Source of the DNA: Thermoleophilia bacterium
GTDB lineage: Bacteria; Actinomycetota; Thermoleophilia; Gaiellales; SKUG01
Length of the DNA: 64,000 bases
Assembly: GCA_025964555.1 (NCBI GenBank)
Contig: JAOPYQ010000034.1
Coordinates: 1 to 64,000, forward strand
Direction of reading: 5' to 3'
Translations under genes and position numbers: made by a program
Notes under the pieces: model-generated
Told to the model about the DNA's origin: nothing
The model's input: the letters and a program-made list of their open reading frames with translations, nothing else
Databases searched by the model: none
Shown here: piece after piece, positions 1-7,452 of the stretch
How positions within the stretch are numbered: the stretch's first letter is position 1
Layout: each line of letters starts with the position of its first letter

Positions 1-516
<516 letters not shown>

Positions 517-895
517 AAGGTGAAGAACTGCTTTCCTGGCTCGCGCCTGAATGGCGGGCCGGTAGGGATGTGGGTGGGTCTCAAATACACCCAACAAACA
601 TGAGGCGGCGGCGACTGCGGCCTGCGCTCGGTCCGATCGGACGGTAGAAACCCCAGCGGCGCAACCGGTGCGGCGCTGTAGGAACCACTGTAGCGGAAGA
701 ATCGAGATCGTGCGTCGAAGGTGGCCGCAAGCGCCACGAATCCACGTGTGGCTGCGCATTGAGCCGCGCGGGGCGTGGCCGCATGGGGCGGCGTTCGATT
801 GACGGATGGCCGTGGTCGTCGTTCGATGGAGGTGACGACCCGGGACGGTCGACGCTGCCTGCGCACGAGGCGCTGGCGCTTGAGAGGGACGAATC
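517..895. other. 379-bp intergenic region between divergent genes
   Basis: No convincing gene is seen here. It separates the leftward helicase from the rightward gene at 896. Reading leftward there is a TACAGT hexamer at about 680 that could be a -10 box, which would give the helicase mRNA a leader of roughly 150 nt. Long leaders are common for cold-induced DEAD-box helicases, but no specific element is recognised. A leftward open frame at 513-866 has implausible Arg/Pro/Ser-rich composition and was not accepted. Confidence 0.5.
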
Positions 896-1504
896 ATGTG
901 TGGATCGATGCCGCCGGTTGGTGGAGGCGCAGCACCCGCTGCAGCAGCACTCGCGCCGACCGCGCCCCCGGACCCGAACCTGGCTTCCCTGTTCGGTCCT
1001 GCGACGAAGCCTGGTGACCCCGCGCCCGCCGCGCCCGCGCCAAAGGATGCCGGTGTCGGTCAGCTGGGCGGCGGCACGCCCGGCACCATCGCGAGCATCC
1101 TGCAGAACCTCCAGCAGACCCTCCAGGCGCTCGTGAGCGCCATCGGCGGGGTTGCCGGTGGCGGGGCGATGCCGCCGGCGAAGGGCGGAGGACTGCCTGC
1201 ATCGCCACCTCCCCCGGGCACCACGCCGGGCGAGATCCCGCCCGCGCCGGCCCCCAACGTCGTGTTCCCCGCCGGCACGAGCTTCGTGGTCGACATGCGC
1301 AACGCTCCGGGTGGCGCGGGCGCCTACTCCGACGCGCTGACCGCGCGCGGCTATCAGGTCACCGTGGGCAGGCAGTCCAGCCCGACGAACCCCTACTTCC
1401 TGGTCAAGGCGACCGGCTATGACGAGCTCGTGACCGTCGACGACAAGCAGGTCAAGTTCAGCGCGCAGGGCCAGTACCTCGGGGTGCTTGGCCAGAGCCG
1501 CTAG
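896..1504 (+). CDS. MCG-type Pro/Ala/Gly-rich protein, paralogue 1 (unknown function)
   Basis: This 202-residue protein is of unrecognised family. It begins MCGSMPPVGGG and has a Pro/Ala-rich stretch to about residue 60. A single hydrophobic amphipathic segment follows (GTIASILQNLQQTLQALVSAIGG, in part), then a second Gly/Pro-rich linker. A folded-looking C-terminal domain of about 75 residues contains FPAGTSFVVDMRN and TARGYQVTVGRQ. No signal peptide or transmembrane helix is seen. A GAGAGGGA ribosome binding site supports ATG 896. The gene at 3405 on the other side of polX shares the MCG start, the translation-initiation context and the central helix, so the two are paralogues. Its stop overlaps the convergent polX stop in a shared CTAG. 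Structural or surface roles are possible, but no function can be assigned. Confidence 0.75.
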   Translation: MCGSMPPVGGGAAPAAAALAPTAPPDPNLASLFGPATKPGDPAPAAPAPKDAGVGQLGGGTPGTIASILQNLQQTLQALVSAIGGVAGGGAMPPAKGGGLPASPPPPGTTPGEIPPAPAPNVVFPAGTSFVVDMRNAPGGAGAYSDALTARGYQVTVGRQSSPTNPYFLVKATGYDELVTVDDKQVKFSAQGQYLGVLGQSR

Positions 1505-3261
1505 CGATTTCGTCGACGCCCAGCCAGCAGCTCCTCGGCCGGCAGGCAGTTCACCACGTCTCCCACGCGCGCCCCCGCGCGACGGGCAACCGCGACGCCG
1601 TGGTCGCGCAGCGCGAGCGTCGAGGGTCGATGCGCATCCGTGTTGATCGTCAGGCGCACGCCGGCGGCGAGCGCCATGCGCGCCTGGTCGGAATCCAGGT
1701 CGAGGCGATCGGGGTTCGCGTTCACCTCGAGGATGACGGCGTGCTCGACGGCCATCGCGATCAGCTGTTCCACGTCGAGGGCGGTGCGGTCGCGCACGAG
1801 CATGCGTCGACTCGTGGGGTGGCCGATCGCGTCGACGAGCGGGTTCTCCATCACGCGCCGCATCCGTTCGATGATCGCGGCGGCGGACTGGCGCTGCTGC
1901 ACGTGGATGGAGGCGACCACCCAGTCGAGCTGCTCGAGCGCGGAGTCGGGAAGGCCGAGCGAGCCGTCGGCGAGGATCTCCAGCTCGGTGCCGCGCAGCA
2001 CGCGCAGCAGCGGCTCGCCCGCTTCCTCGTGCTCGCGCTGCAGCTGCTCGTTTGCCGAGGCGATCTCATCCGCCTGCGCCTGCAGGCGCGCCGGGTCGAG
2101 CCCGTTGACCATCGCGTAGGGCGCGGAGTGGTCGCACACCGCGAAGAACTCGTCCCCGCGCGCTCGCGCGGCGCGCGCCATGTCGATGATCGGGGCGCGC
2201 CCGTCGGACCAGTCCGAGTGCGCGTGCAGCTCGCCGCGCATGTGGGCGGCCGTGACCAGGTCCTTCGGCACGTCCTTGGGGTCGAGCTCGCCCGCGAGCA
2301 CGCGCTCGCGCAGCTCGAACGGGATGCGCCGGCCGCGCGCGGGCGGCTTGGGTTCGCGCGCCGCCCAGGCGGCTGGACCGGCGAAGCGGTGCTCCACCAG
2401 CTCGACGCTCGCGTCGTCGGCGATCACCAGCTCGACCGGGATACCTGCCGGGCTCACGAGCTGCAGCGTCGCGGCCTGCTCGGCGGCGAGGCCGGCGAGT
2501 CGCTCGAGTGGCGCGCCGTCGTCGGCGTGTTCCCAGCCGCGCGCGGCGAGGCACTCGCGCACCTCGTCGGCCGCGGCGACCGGGTCGTCGGCTTCGGCGA
2601 GCACGCACAGCTCACGCACGAGCTCCGCGCCACGCACGTAGGCACCCGACGGGCGCGGCGCGCGCACCGTCGTCGGCAGCAGCTCCTCGAGCATGCCGGC
2701 GATCGAGAGCACCTGGTCGCGGCGAAACCACGGTCCGCGGATCGGCGCGCCCGCATCGTCGAGCGGGATGCCGGACGCGGACGCTGCGCCGCCACCGTCA
2801 CCGTCATTCGCGGCGCTCGCAGCATGCGCGGCTGCGAGGGCGTCGATGATCTTCCGGGTGATGCCGTCACCAACCTCGAGCGTGCCGGCGGCGGCGCGCG
2901 CTGTCAGCGACGCAAACGATTCGCCGTCGAGCGCCGCGTGCACCTTCTTGGCGGTCGCGGGGCCCACTCCGGGCAGGCGCGTGAGCGCGAGCAGCGTGTC
3001 GGGCACGTCCTCGCGCGCTCGCTCGAGCGCCTTGAAGGTGCCGCTGGCGAGCAGGTCGCGCACCTTCTCCTCGATCGCGGGGCCGACGCCCTCGACCTCG
3101 CCGAGGCGGCCCTCGTCGCTCAGCACGGCGACGCTGTCGCCCAGGTCGCGGAACGTGTCGGCGGCCTTGCGGTACGCCATCCAGCGGTACGGCTTGGGGT
3201 CGATGATGGCGAGCCGGTCGGCCAGCTCGGTGAAGGCGTCGGCGATCTCGGCGTTGCGCAT
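1501..3261 (-). CDS. polX: DNA polymerase/3'-5' exonuclease PolX (family X polymerase with PHP domain)
   Basis: The 586-residue protein has the length usual for bacterial PolX (about 570-580). The N-terminal part (MRNAEIADAF..., KPYRWMAYRKAADTFRDLG) is the helix-hairpin-helix 8-kDa-like domain. The second HhH contains LPGVGPATAKKVH near residue 95. A degenerate family X palm follows. The C-terminal PHP phosphoesterase domain starts about residue 340 with GELHAHSDWSDGR, the HxH metal motif, and continues with VCDHSAPYAMVNGLD and later GHPTSR and NTDAHRPS. PolX fills short gaps in base-excision repair, and the PHP domain supplies 3'-5' exonuclease activity. The start ATG 3261 is chosen because a TATGCT hexamer sits 6 nt upstream (leaderless arrangement). 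A longer in-frame start at 3348 would add 29 low-quality residues. Confidence 0.93.
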   Translation of the reverse strand: MRNAEIADAFTELADRLAIIDPKPYRWMAYRKAADTFRDLGDSVAVLSDEGRLGEVEGVGPAIEEKVRDLLASGTFKALERAREDVPDTLLALTRLPGVGPATAKKVHAALDGESFASLTARAAAGTLEVGDGITRKIIDALAAAHAASAANDGDGGGAASASGIPLDDAGAPIRGPWFRRDQVLSIAGMLEELLPTTVRAPRPSGAYVRGAELVRELCVLAEADDPVAAADEVRECLAARGWEHADDGAPLERLAGLAAEQAATLQLVSPAGIPVELVIADDASVELVEHRFAGPAAWAAREPKPPARGRRIPFELRERVLAGELDPKDVPKDLVTAAHMRGELHAHSDWSDGRAPIIDMARAARARGDEFFAVCDHSAPYAMVNGLDPARLQAQADEIASANEQLQREHEEAGEPLLRVLRGTELEILADGSLGLPDSALEQLDWVVASIHVQQRQSAAAIIERMRRVMENPLVDAIGHPTSRRMLVRDRTALDVEQLIAMAVEHAVILEVNANPDRLDLDSDQARMALAAGVRLTINTDAHRPSTLALRDHGVAVARRAGARVGDVVNCLPAEELLAGRRRNR

Positions 3262-3267
3262 GGCCGG

Positions 3268-3273
3268 AGCATA
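3268..3273 (-). promoter_or_regulatory. Leaderless -10 hexamer for polX
   Basis: TATGCT on the reverse strand lies exactly 6 nt before ATG 3261, with no Shine-Dalgarno sequence. The same TANNNT-N6/7-start geometry recurs before several genes in the window. Confidence 0.5.
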
Positions 3274-3404
3274 CGTCGACGGCCAAGGCGGGTGCCGGAG
3301 CCGGATCCCCGTTGTCGCGCGGCGCTGCGCGTGGTGCCATGGAGCCACGAGGTGTGCGCGTGGGGACGCCGCACGCCTGGGGGGCGAACAGGGGACGACA
3401 GATC

Positions 3405-4094
3405 ATGTGTGGAGCAGTTGGTGGTGCGATGGGCGGCGGTTCGCCCGTGCAGCAGGTGCCTCCGGCACCGGGCGGCGCAGTAGCCGGTGCAAGCGGTCCG
3501 GCGCAGAAGTCGGACGTGGCAGGCGCGAGCGGCAGCCCGCTGCAGGGGATCCCGACGCAGGGCAACCCAGCGCAGAAGACCGACGTCGCAGGTGCGAGCG
3601 GCGATCCGGCACAGAAGGGTGGCCTCGTCGCCGGCGCGAGCGGCGGTGGCGCAGCAGCGCCCACGGCAGCAACGCCCGCAGCGCCTGCCCAGGCGTCGTC
3701 CGGCGCGGCGACGCTCGGTGGCGGCCCGACCGGTGACATCGCCGGCGTGCTCGCGGAGCTCGTGAAGGTGATCCAGTCGCTCGTCGCGGCGCTCGGCGCG
3801 AGCAACGTCGCCGGCGCAGCCGGTGGCGGTCCGTCGCAGCTGCCGCCCGGCAAGGATCCGACCCAGGCACCGCCGACGGCGGTCAAGGGCGATGCGGGTC
3901 CCGGCAAGGACACCAAGGCCGGTGGCGGATGCGACAGCCCGCCCCCGCCGCCCACGACCGGTGGCGGTGGAACGGGAGCTCCAACGCCCCCGCCCGTGCC
4001 GACCGGACCGCCCGGCCTGACCGGCTCCAATCCCGGCGGTGGCACGATGAACCACGCCGCCATGCCCGGCATGGCCGGCATGCCCGGGATGTAG
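3405..4094 (+). CDS. MCG-type Gly/Pro-rich repeat protein, paralogue 2 (unknown function)
   Basis: This 229-residue low-complexity protein begins MCGAVGGAMGGG. It has three VAGASG units separated by PAQK-containing spacers (about residues 30-90). A central amphipathic helix (GDIAGVLAELVKVIQSLVAALG) matches the helix of the protein at 896. A Gly/Pro-rich region and a Met-rich end (MPGMAGMPGM) follow. A GGGGACGA ribosome binding site precedes ATG 3405; the longer frame upstream to 3312 looks non-coding. No signal peptide or transmembrane segment is visible. The C-terminal folded domain of paralogue 1 is missing here. The function is unknown: the repeats suggest a flexible linker, adhesive or assembly role, but this is inference only. 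Confidence 0.72.
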   Translation: MCGAVGGAMGGGSPVQQVPPAPGGAVAGASGPAQKSDVAGASGSPLQGIPTQGNPAQKTDVAGASGDPAQKGGLVAGASGGGAAAPTAATPAAPAQASSGAATLGGGPTGDIAGVLAELVKVIQSLVAALGASNVAGAAGGGPSQLPPGKDPTQAPPTAVKGDAGPGKDTKAGGGCDSPPPPPTTGGGGTGAPTPPPVPTGPPGLTGSNPGGGTMNHAAMPGMAGMPGM

Positions 4095-4169
4095 GTCCAC
4101 GGCCGTCCTCTCGACGGCTCAGCTCGATGCGACGTTCGCTCACGCGGCGGGGTGGGAACGCTCCGCCGC

Positions 4170-4907
4170 GTGAGTACCGTCTGGATCTGCCTGCCGACCT
4201 ACAACGAGGCCGAGAACCTGGAGCGCATGGTTCGTGCGCTCGGGGAAGAGCGTGCGCGCCACGACCTGGCACTCACCGTGCTCGTCGTCGACGACGGCTC
4301 GCCCGACGGCACCGGCGACATCGCCGACCGCCTCGCAGCAGAGCTCGACTGGGTGCGCGTGCTGCACCGAACGTCCAAGGACGGCCTCGGCCGCGCCTAC
4401 CTGGCGGCGTTCCAGGTCGCGCTCGACGGCGGCGCGGACCTGGTCATGGAGATGGACTGCGACTTCTCCCACGATCCCCAGGACGTGCACCGGCTCGTCG
4501 CGGCAGCGCGCGACGCGGACTTGGTGATCGGCAGCCGCAACGTGCCCGGAGGCGGCGTGCGCGGCTGGCCGTGGTATCGCAACCTCATCAGCAAGGGCGG
4601 CAGCTTCTACGCACGCACGATCCTGGGGCTGCGCATCCGCGACATGACCGCCGGCTTCAAGCTCTTTCGCCGCTCGGTGCTCGAGACGCTCGACCTGTCG
4701 GGCATCGAAGCGTCGGGCTACATGTTCCAGATCGAGCTCAAGTACCGCACCGTGCAGTCGGGATTCTCCGTCCAGGAGGTGCCCGTGATCTTCATCGACC
4801 GCGAATTCGGCGAGTCGAAGATGAGCAGCAGCATCGTCCTGGAGGCGGTCTGGCGCGTGTGGAAGCTCAAGTTCCGCCGCCAGAACGCGCCGCGCACCGC
4901 GTCCTGA
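4170..4907 (+). CDS. Polyprenol monophosphomannose synthase-like GT2 glycosyltransferase
   Basis: This 245-residue GT-A glycosyltransferase resembles dolichol/polyprenol-phosphate mannosyltransferases (DPM1/Ppm1 family). It transfers a sugar, usually mannose from GDP-mannose, to polyprenyl phosphate on the inner membrane face, supplying lipid-linked sugar for glycolipids or protein O-mannosylation. Visible motifs are ICLPTYNEAENL at the N-terminus, VVDDGSPDGTGDIA, the metal-binding DxD-like segment MEMDCDFSHDP, IGSRNVPGGGV and SGFSVQEVPVIFIDREFGESKM. No C-terminal membrane domain is present, so it is the soluble short form. GTG 4170 gives the family-typical start; GTG 4152 would add six residues. 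The donor sugar cannot be read from sequence. Confidence 0.88.
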   Translation: MSTVWICLPTYNEAENLERMVRALGEERARHDLALTVLVVDDGSPDGTGDIADRLAAELDWVRVLHRTSKDGLGRAYLAAFQVALDGGADLVMEMDCDFSHDPQDVHRLVAAARDADLVIGSRNVPGGGVRGWPWYRNLISKGGSFYARTILGLRIRDMTAGFKLFRRSVLETLDLSGIEASGYMFQIELKYRTVQSGFSVQEVPVIFIDREFGESKMSSSIVLEAVWRVWKLKFRRQNAPRTAS

Positions 4908-5018
4908 CTTCAGGCGGCCACGCATAACTTTCTGGTTGCAGGCGATATTCGTACTGCAGGGTCGAGGCGGCCGCGTCCGTGGCCGCCCCGCGCCGCACGA
5001 GGGTGGAGGTCGTTGGGA

Positions 5019-6902
5019 ATGGTCGCCGTGCTGCGTACCCTTGTGGGCATCGTGCGCCTTCGACCTGCCCCATCCCGGACCCGCCGCCCTGTCCGCCCCG
5101 ACGCGACTCCCGTCACGCGACCTGCATGCTCGGTCGATGACGCGTCGTCCTCGCCCTCGCTGCCAGCGCGGCGTCGACGCGGCCCCTCGCGTCGCATGCT
5201 CGTGCTCATCGGGCTGCTGCTCGTGCTCGTCGCGGGCCTCGCGACCGCGATCGTGCTGACGATGCCGCGACTGAGCCGCGTCGCGCCGAGCCGGCTCACC
5301 AACGACGCCACCCCCACGCTCGTGCTGCGCATGGCGCACCCCGCAGGGATCGCGGCAGGCGACGTCGAGGCAACGGTCGACGGTCGCGTGATCGACACCG
5401 ACGACGTCGAGGTGCTGCGCGACGGGCGCCGCATCGAGCTGCATGCCAGCCGCCTCGCCGACGGCGCGCACGACACGAAGGTCACCGTGCACGGCGCCGG
5501 TCTGCTGCATCGCACGCTCACCCAGCAGTGGAGCTTCACCGTCGACACCACCCCACCGCCGGCGCGCATCGTCGCGCCGCGCGGGATCGAAGCCGGCACG
5601 AGCGCCTACGTCGCCGCCGGCGTAGCGGTCGTCACCACGGCACCGATGCGGCTGACGGTGGGCGCGGAGGTCGGCACCGTGCTCGACGTGACGTCCACCG
5701 GCGCCGGCGCGCGAGCGCTGCACGTCGCGAAGACAGGCGACACGCGACGCACCGTCGACGTGACGCTCCCCGAGGGCACGCAGGTGCTCACGGTCGCAGC
5801 CACCGATCCCGCGGGCAACGTCACCGAGCGCACGATGCGCGTGCTCGTCGACACGAAGGGGCCCAAGCTGGCCGTGCGCGTGCCACGCATCGTCAAGGAC
5901 GCACAGCTGGCGCTGCCGATCACCGCCCGCGACGCGCAGGGCGTACAGCTGCAGGTCAAGCTCGACGGCACCGTCCAGGAGGACGCCGTCAGCGAGGTGA
6001 GCGTCACCGACGCACCCTTCGTCGACGAGCTCTCGAGCGAGGACGATGTCGCGACCGATGCCACCGACGCCGCGACGAGCGGCGAGGACGTCCCCGTGAG
6101 CGACGAGGCCGATCCGGAAGCTGCTGCCACGGACGAGGAGTCGGCCGCGGTGCTGCCGATCGGTGGTCGCTATACGCTCACGCTCGACGACGGCGCGTAC
6201 GAGGGTCGGCACGCGCTCGAGGTCGTCGCCACCGATTCGCTCGGCGCGAAGACCACCTTCACGCGGACGTTCTTCGTGGATTCGACCGAGCAGCTGAGCG
6301 AGGCGGCGGGGCTGCGCACGGGCGCGACGGGCAACGACGTCGCGCAGCTGCACCAGGTGCTGCTCGAGCAGGGCATCGTCTCGCGCGCCGCGCTCGCGAA
6401 CGACCTGCGCACCAAGACCTATGGCGCGCAGACGCGCGCGGCGATCGGTCGCTACCAGGGCGAGCAGGGCATGGCACGCGACGGCGTCGCCGGCGCCGAC
6501 ACGATCGCGGGCCTGACGCTCAAGATCGTCATCGATCGGTCGGCCAACACGCTGACGCTGTATCGCGTCGGCAAGGTCGTGAAGACCTACGGCGTGGCGA
6601 CGGGGTCGCCGGAGTTCCCGACGCCGACGGGTGACTTCGAGATCCAGTCGATGCAGGAGAATCCGACGTGGACGCCGCCCGATTCGGACTGGGCCAAGGA
6701 CGCCGAGGTGATCCCGCCCGGACCCGACAACCCGCTCGGCACGCGCTGGATGGCGATCCAGGGCACGGTCGGCATCCACGGCACGAACAACCCCGCCTCG
6801 ATCGGCTACTCGGTCTCGCACGGCTGCATCCGCATGGCGATCCCCGACGTCGAGGACCTGTACTCGCGCGTGGCGATCGGCACGCGGGTCACCGTCGTCT
6901 GA
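5019..6902 (+). CDS. Membrane-anchored L,D-transpeptidase (YkuD) with peptidoglycan-binding domain
   Basis: This 627-residue envelope enzyme has a basic cytoplasmic N-terminus (about 60 residues) and one transmembrane helix (MLVLIGLLLVLVAGLATAIV). Several Ig-like/beta-rich extracellular segments follow, then an acidic linker (about residues 340-370). A PG_binding_1 domain (GLRTGATGNDVAQLHQVLL) near residues 430-490 precedes a C-terminal YkuD domain. The catalytic signature is complete: GIHGTN (about residue 585) and SHGCIRM with the nucleophilic Cys near 601. Such enzymes form 3-3 crosslinks or attach proteins to peptidoglycan. GGAGG at 5005-5009, 9 nt before ATG 5019, decides the start. It stands alone, upstream of thioredoxin. 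Confidence 0.92.
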   Translation: MVAVLRTLVGIVRLRPAPSRTRRPVRPDATPVTRPACSVDDASSSPSLPARRRRGPSRRMLVLIGLLLVLVAGLATAIVLTMPRLSRVAPSRLTNDATPTLVLRMAHPAGIAAGDVEATVDGRVIDTDDVEVLRDGRRIELHASRLADGAHDTKVTVHGAGLLHRTLTQQWSFTVDTTPPPARIVAPRGIEAGTSAYVAAGVAVVTTAPMRLTVGAEVGTVLDVTSTGAGARALHVAKTGDTRRTVDVTLPEGTQVLTVAATDPAGNVTERTMRVLVDTKGPKLAVRVPRIVKDAQLALPITARDAQGVQLQVKLDGTVQEDAVSEVSVTDAPFVDELSSEDDVATDATDAATSGEDVPVSDEADPEAAATDEESAAVLPIGGRYTLTLDDGAYEGRHALEVVATDSLGAKTTFTRTFFVDSTEQLSEAAGLRTGATGNDVAQLHQVLLEQGIVSRAALANDLRTKTYGAQTRAAIGRYQGEQGMARDGVAGADTIAGLTLKIVIDRSANTLTLYRVGKVVKTYGVATGSPEFPTPTGDFEIQSMQENPTWTPPDSDWAKDAEVIPPGPDNPLGTRWMAIQGTVGIHGTNNPASIGYSVSHGCIRMAIPDVEDLYSRVAIGTRVTVV

Positions 6903-6935
6903 TCGACACCCCTCGGACGGTTCGACCACCCTGCA

Positions 6936-6965
6936 TTCGAGGGTCGCAGAAGCCGTTGCTACACT
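6936..6965 (+). promoter_or_regulatory. Putative promoter of thioredoxin gene
   Basis: TTCGAG (6936-6941), an 18-bp spacer and TACACT (6960-6965) resemble a housekeeping promoter about 55 nt before the thioredoxin start. The -35 match is weak. Confidence 0.35.
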
Positions 6966-7025
6966 GTCGACAACGACGCGTCGTGGCGCCTGGGGCCGCG
7001 ACGCACAGCACGAGGAGTGGGACAC

Positions 7026-7358
7026 ATGGGTCTTGGACAGGTGACGGACGCGAGCTTCGCAAGCGATGTGGAGCAGTCCGACGTTCCGGTGCTCGTGGAC
7101 TTCTGGGCCGAGTGGTGTGGGCCGTGCCGGATGATGAACCCGATCCTCGAGGAGTTCGCCACCGCCCACGACGGCCAGATGAAGGTCGTCAAGCTCAACG
7201 TGGACGAGAACCCCGAGGCCGCCGCGCGCTTCAAGGTGCTCAGCATCCCGACGATGCTCGTGTTCCACAAGGGCGAGGTCGTCAAGCAGATGGTCGGCGC
7301 GATGAGCCGCCAGCGCCTCGACGAGGCACTCGCCGAGTGGGTCGGCGCAACGGCCTGA
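7026..7358 (+). CDS. trxA: Thioredoxin
   Basis: This 110-residue, single-domain thioredoxin has the classic active site WAEWCGPCRMM (about residues 28-38) and the conserved cis-proline segment SIPTMLVF. It reduces protein disulfides in the cytoplasm, with electrons from thioredoxin reductase. GAGGAG at 7012-7017, 8 nt before ATG 7026, fixes the start. A strong intrinsic terminator follows the stop, so it is a monocistronic unit between the L,D-transpeptidase and a helicase gene. Confidence 0.96.
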   Translation: MGLGQVTDASFASDVEQSDVPVLVDFWAEWCGPCRMMNPILEEFATAHDGQMKVVKLNVDENPEAAARFKVLSIPTMLVFHKGEVVKQMVGAMSRQRLDEALAEWVGATA

Positions 7359-7382
7359 CCTGTCGATCGAATCGAGCCTTGC

Positions 7383-7432
7383 GGGGCCCGCGTGCACGAC
7401 CGAGCCCGGTCGCACGCGGGCCCCGAGTTTTT
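7383..7432 (+). terminator. Rho-independent terminator after thioredoxin gene
   Basis: A perfect 13-bp stem (7383-7395 with 7412-7424, GGGGCCCGCGTGC and its complement) and a 16-nt loop are followed by TTTTT at 7428-7432. Confidence 0.92.
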
Positions 7433-7452
7433 CTGGGACGATGTGATGGTCC

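Noticed and set aside
1600-3483. Rightward 627-codon frame opposite polX
   Set aside because: It is an antisense shadow; polX has clear HhH and PHP motifs on the other strand.
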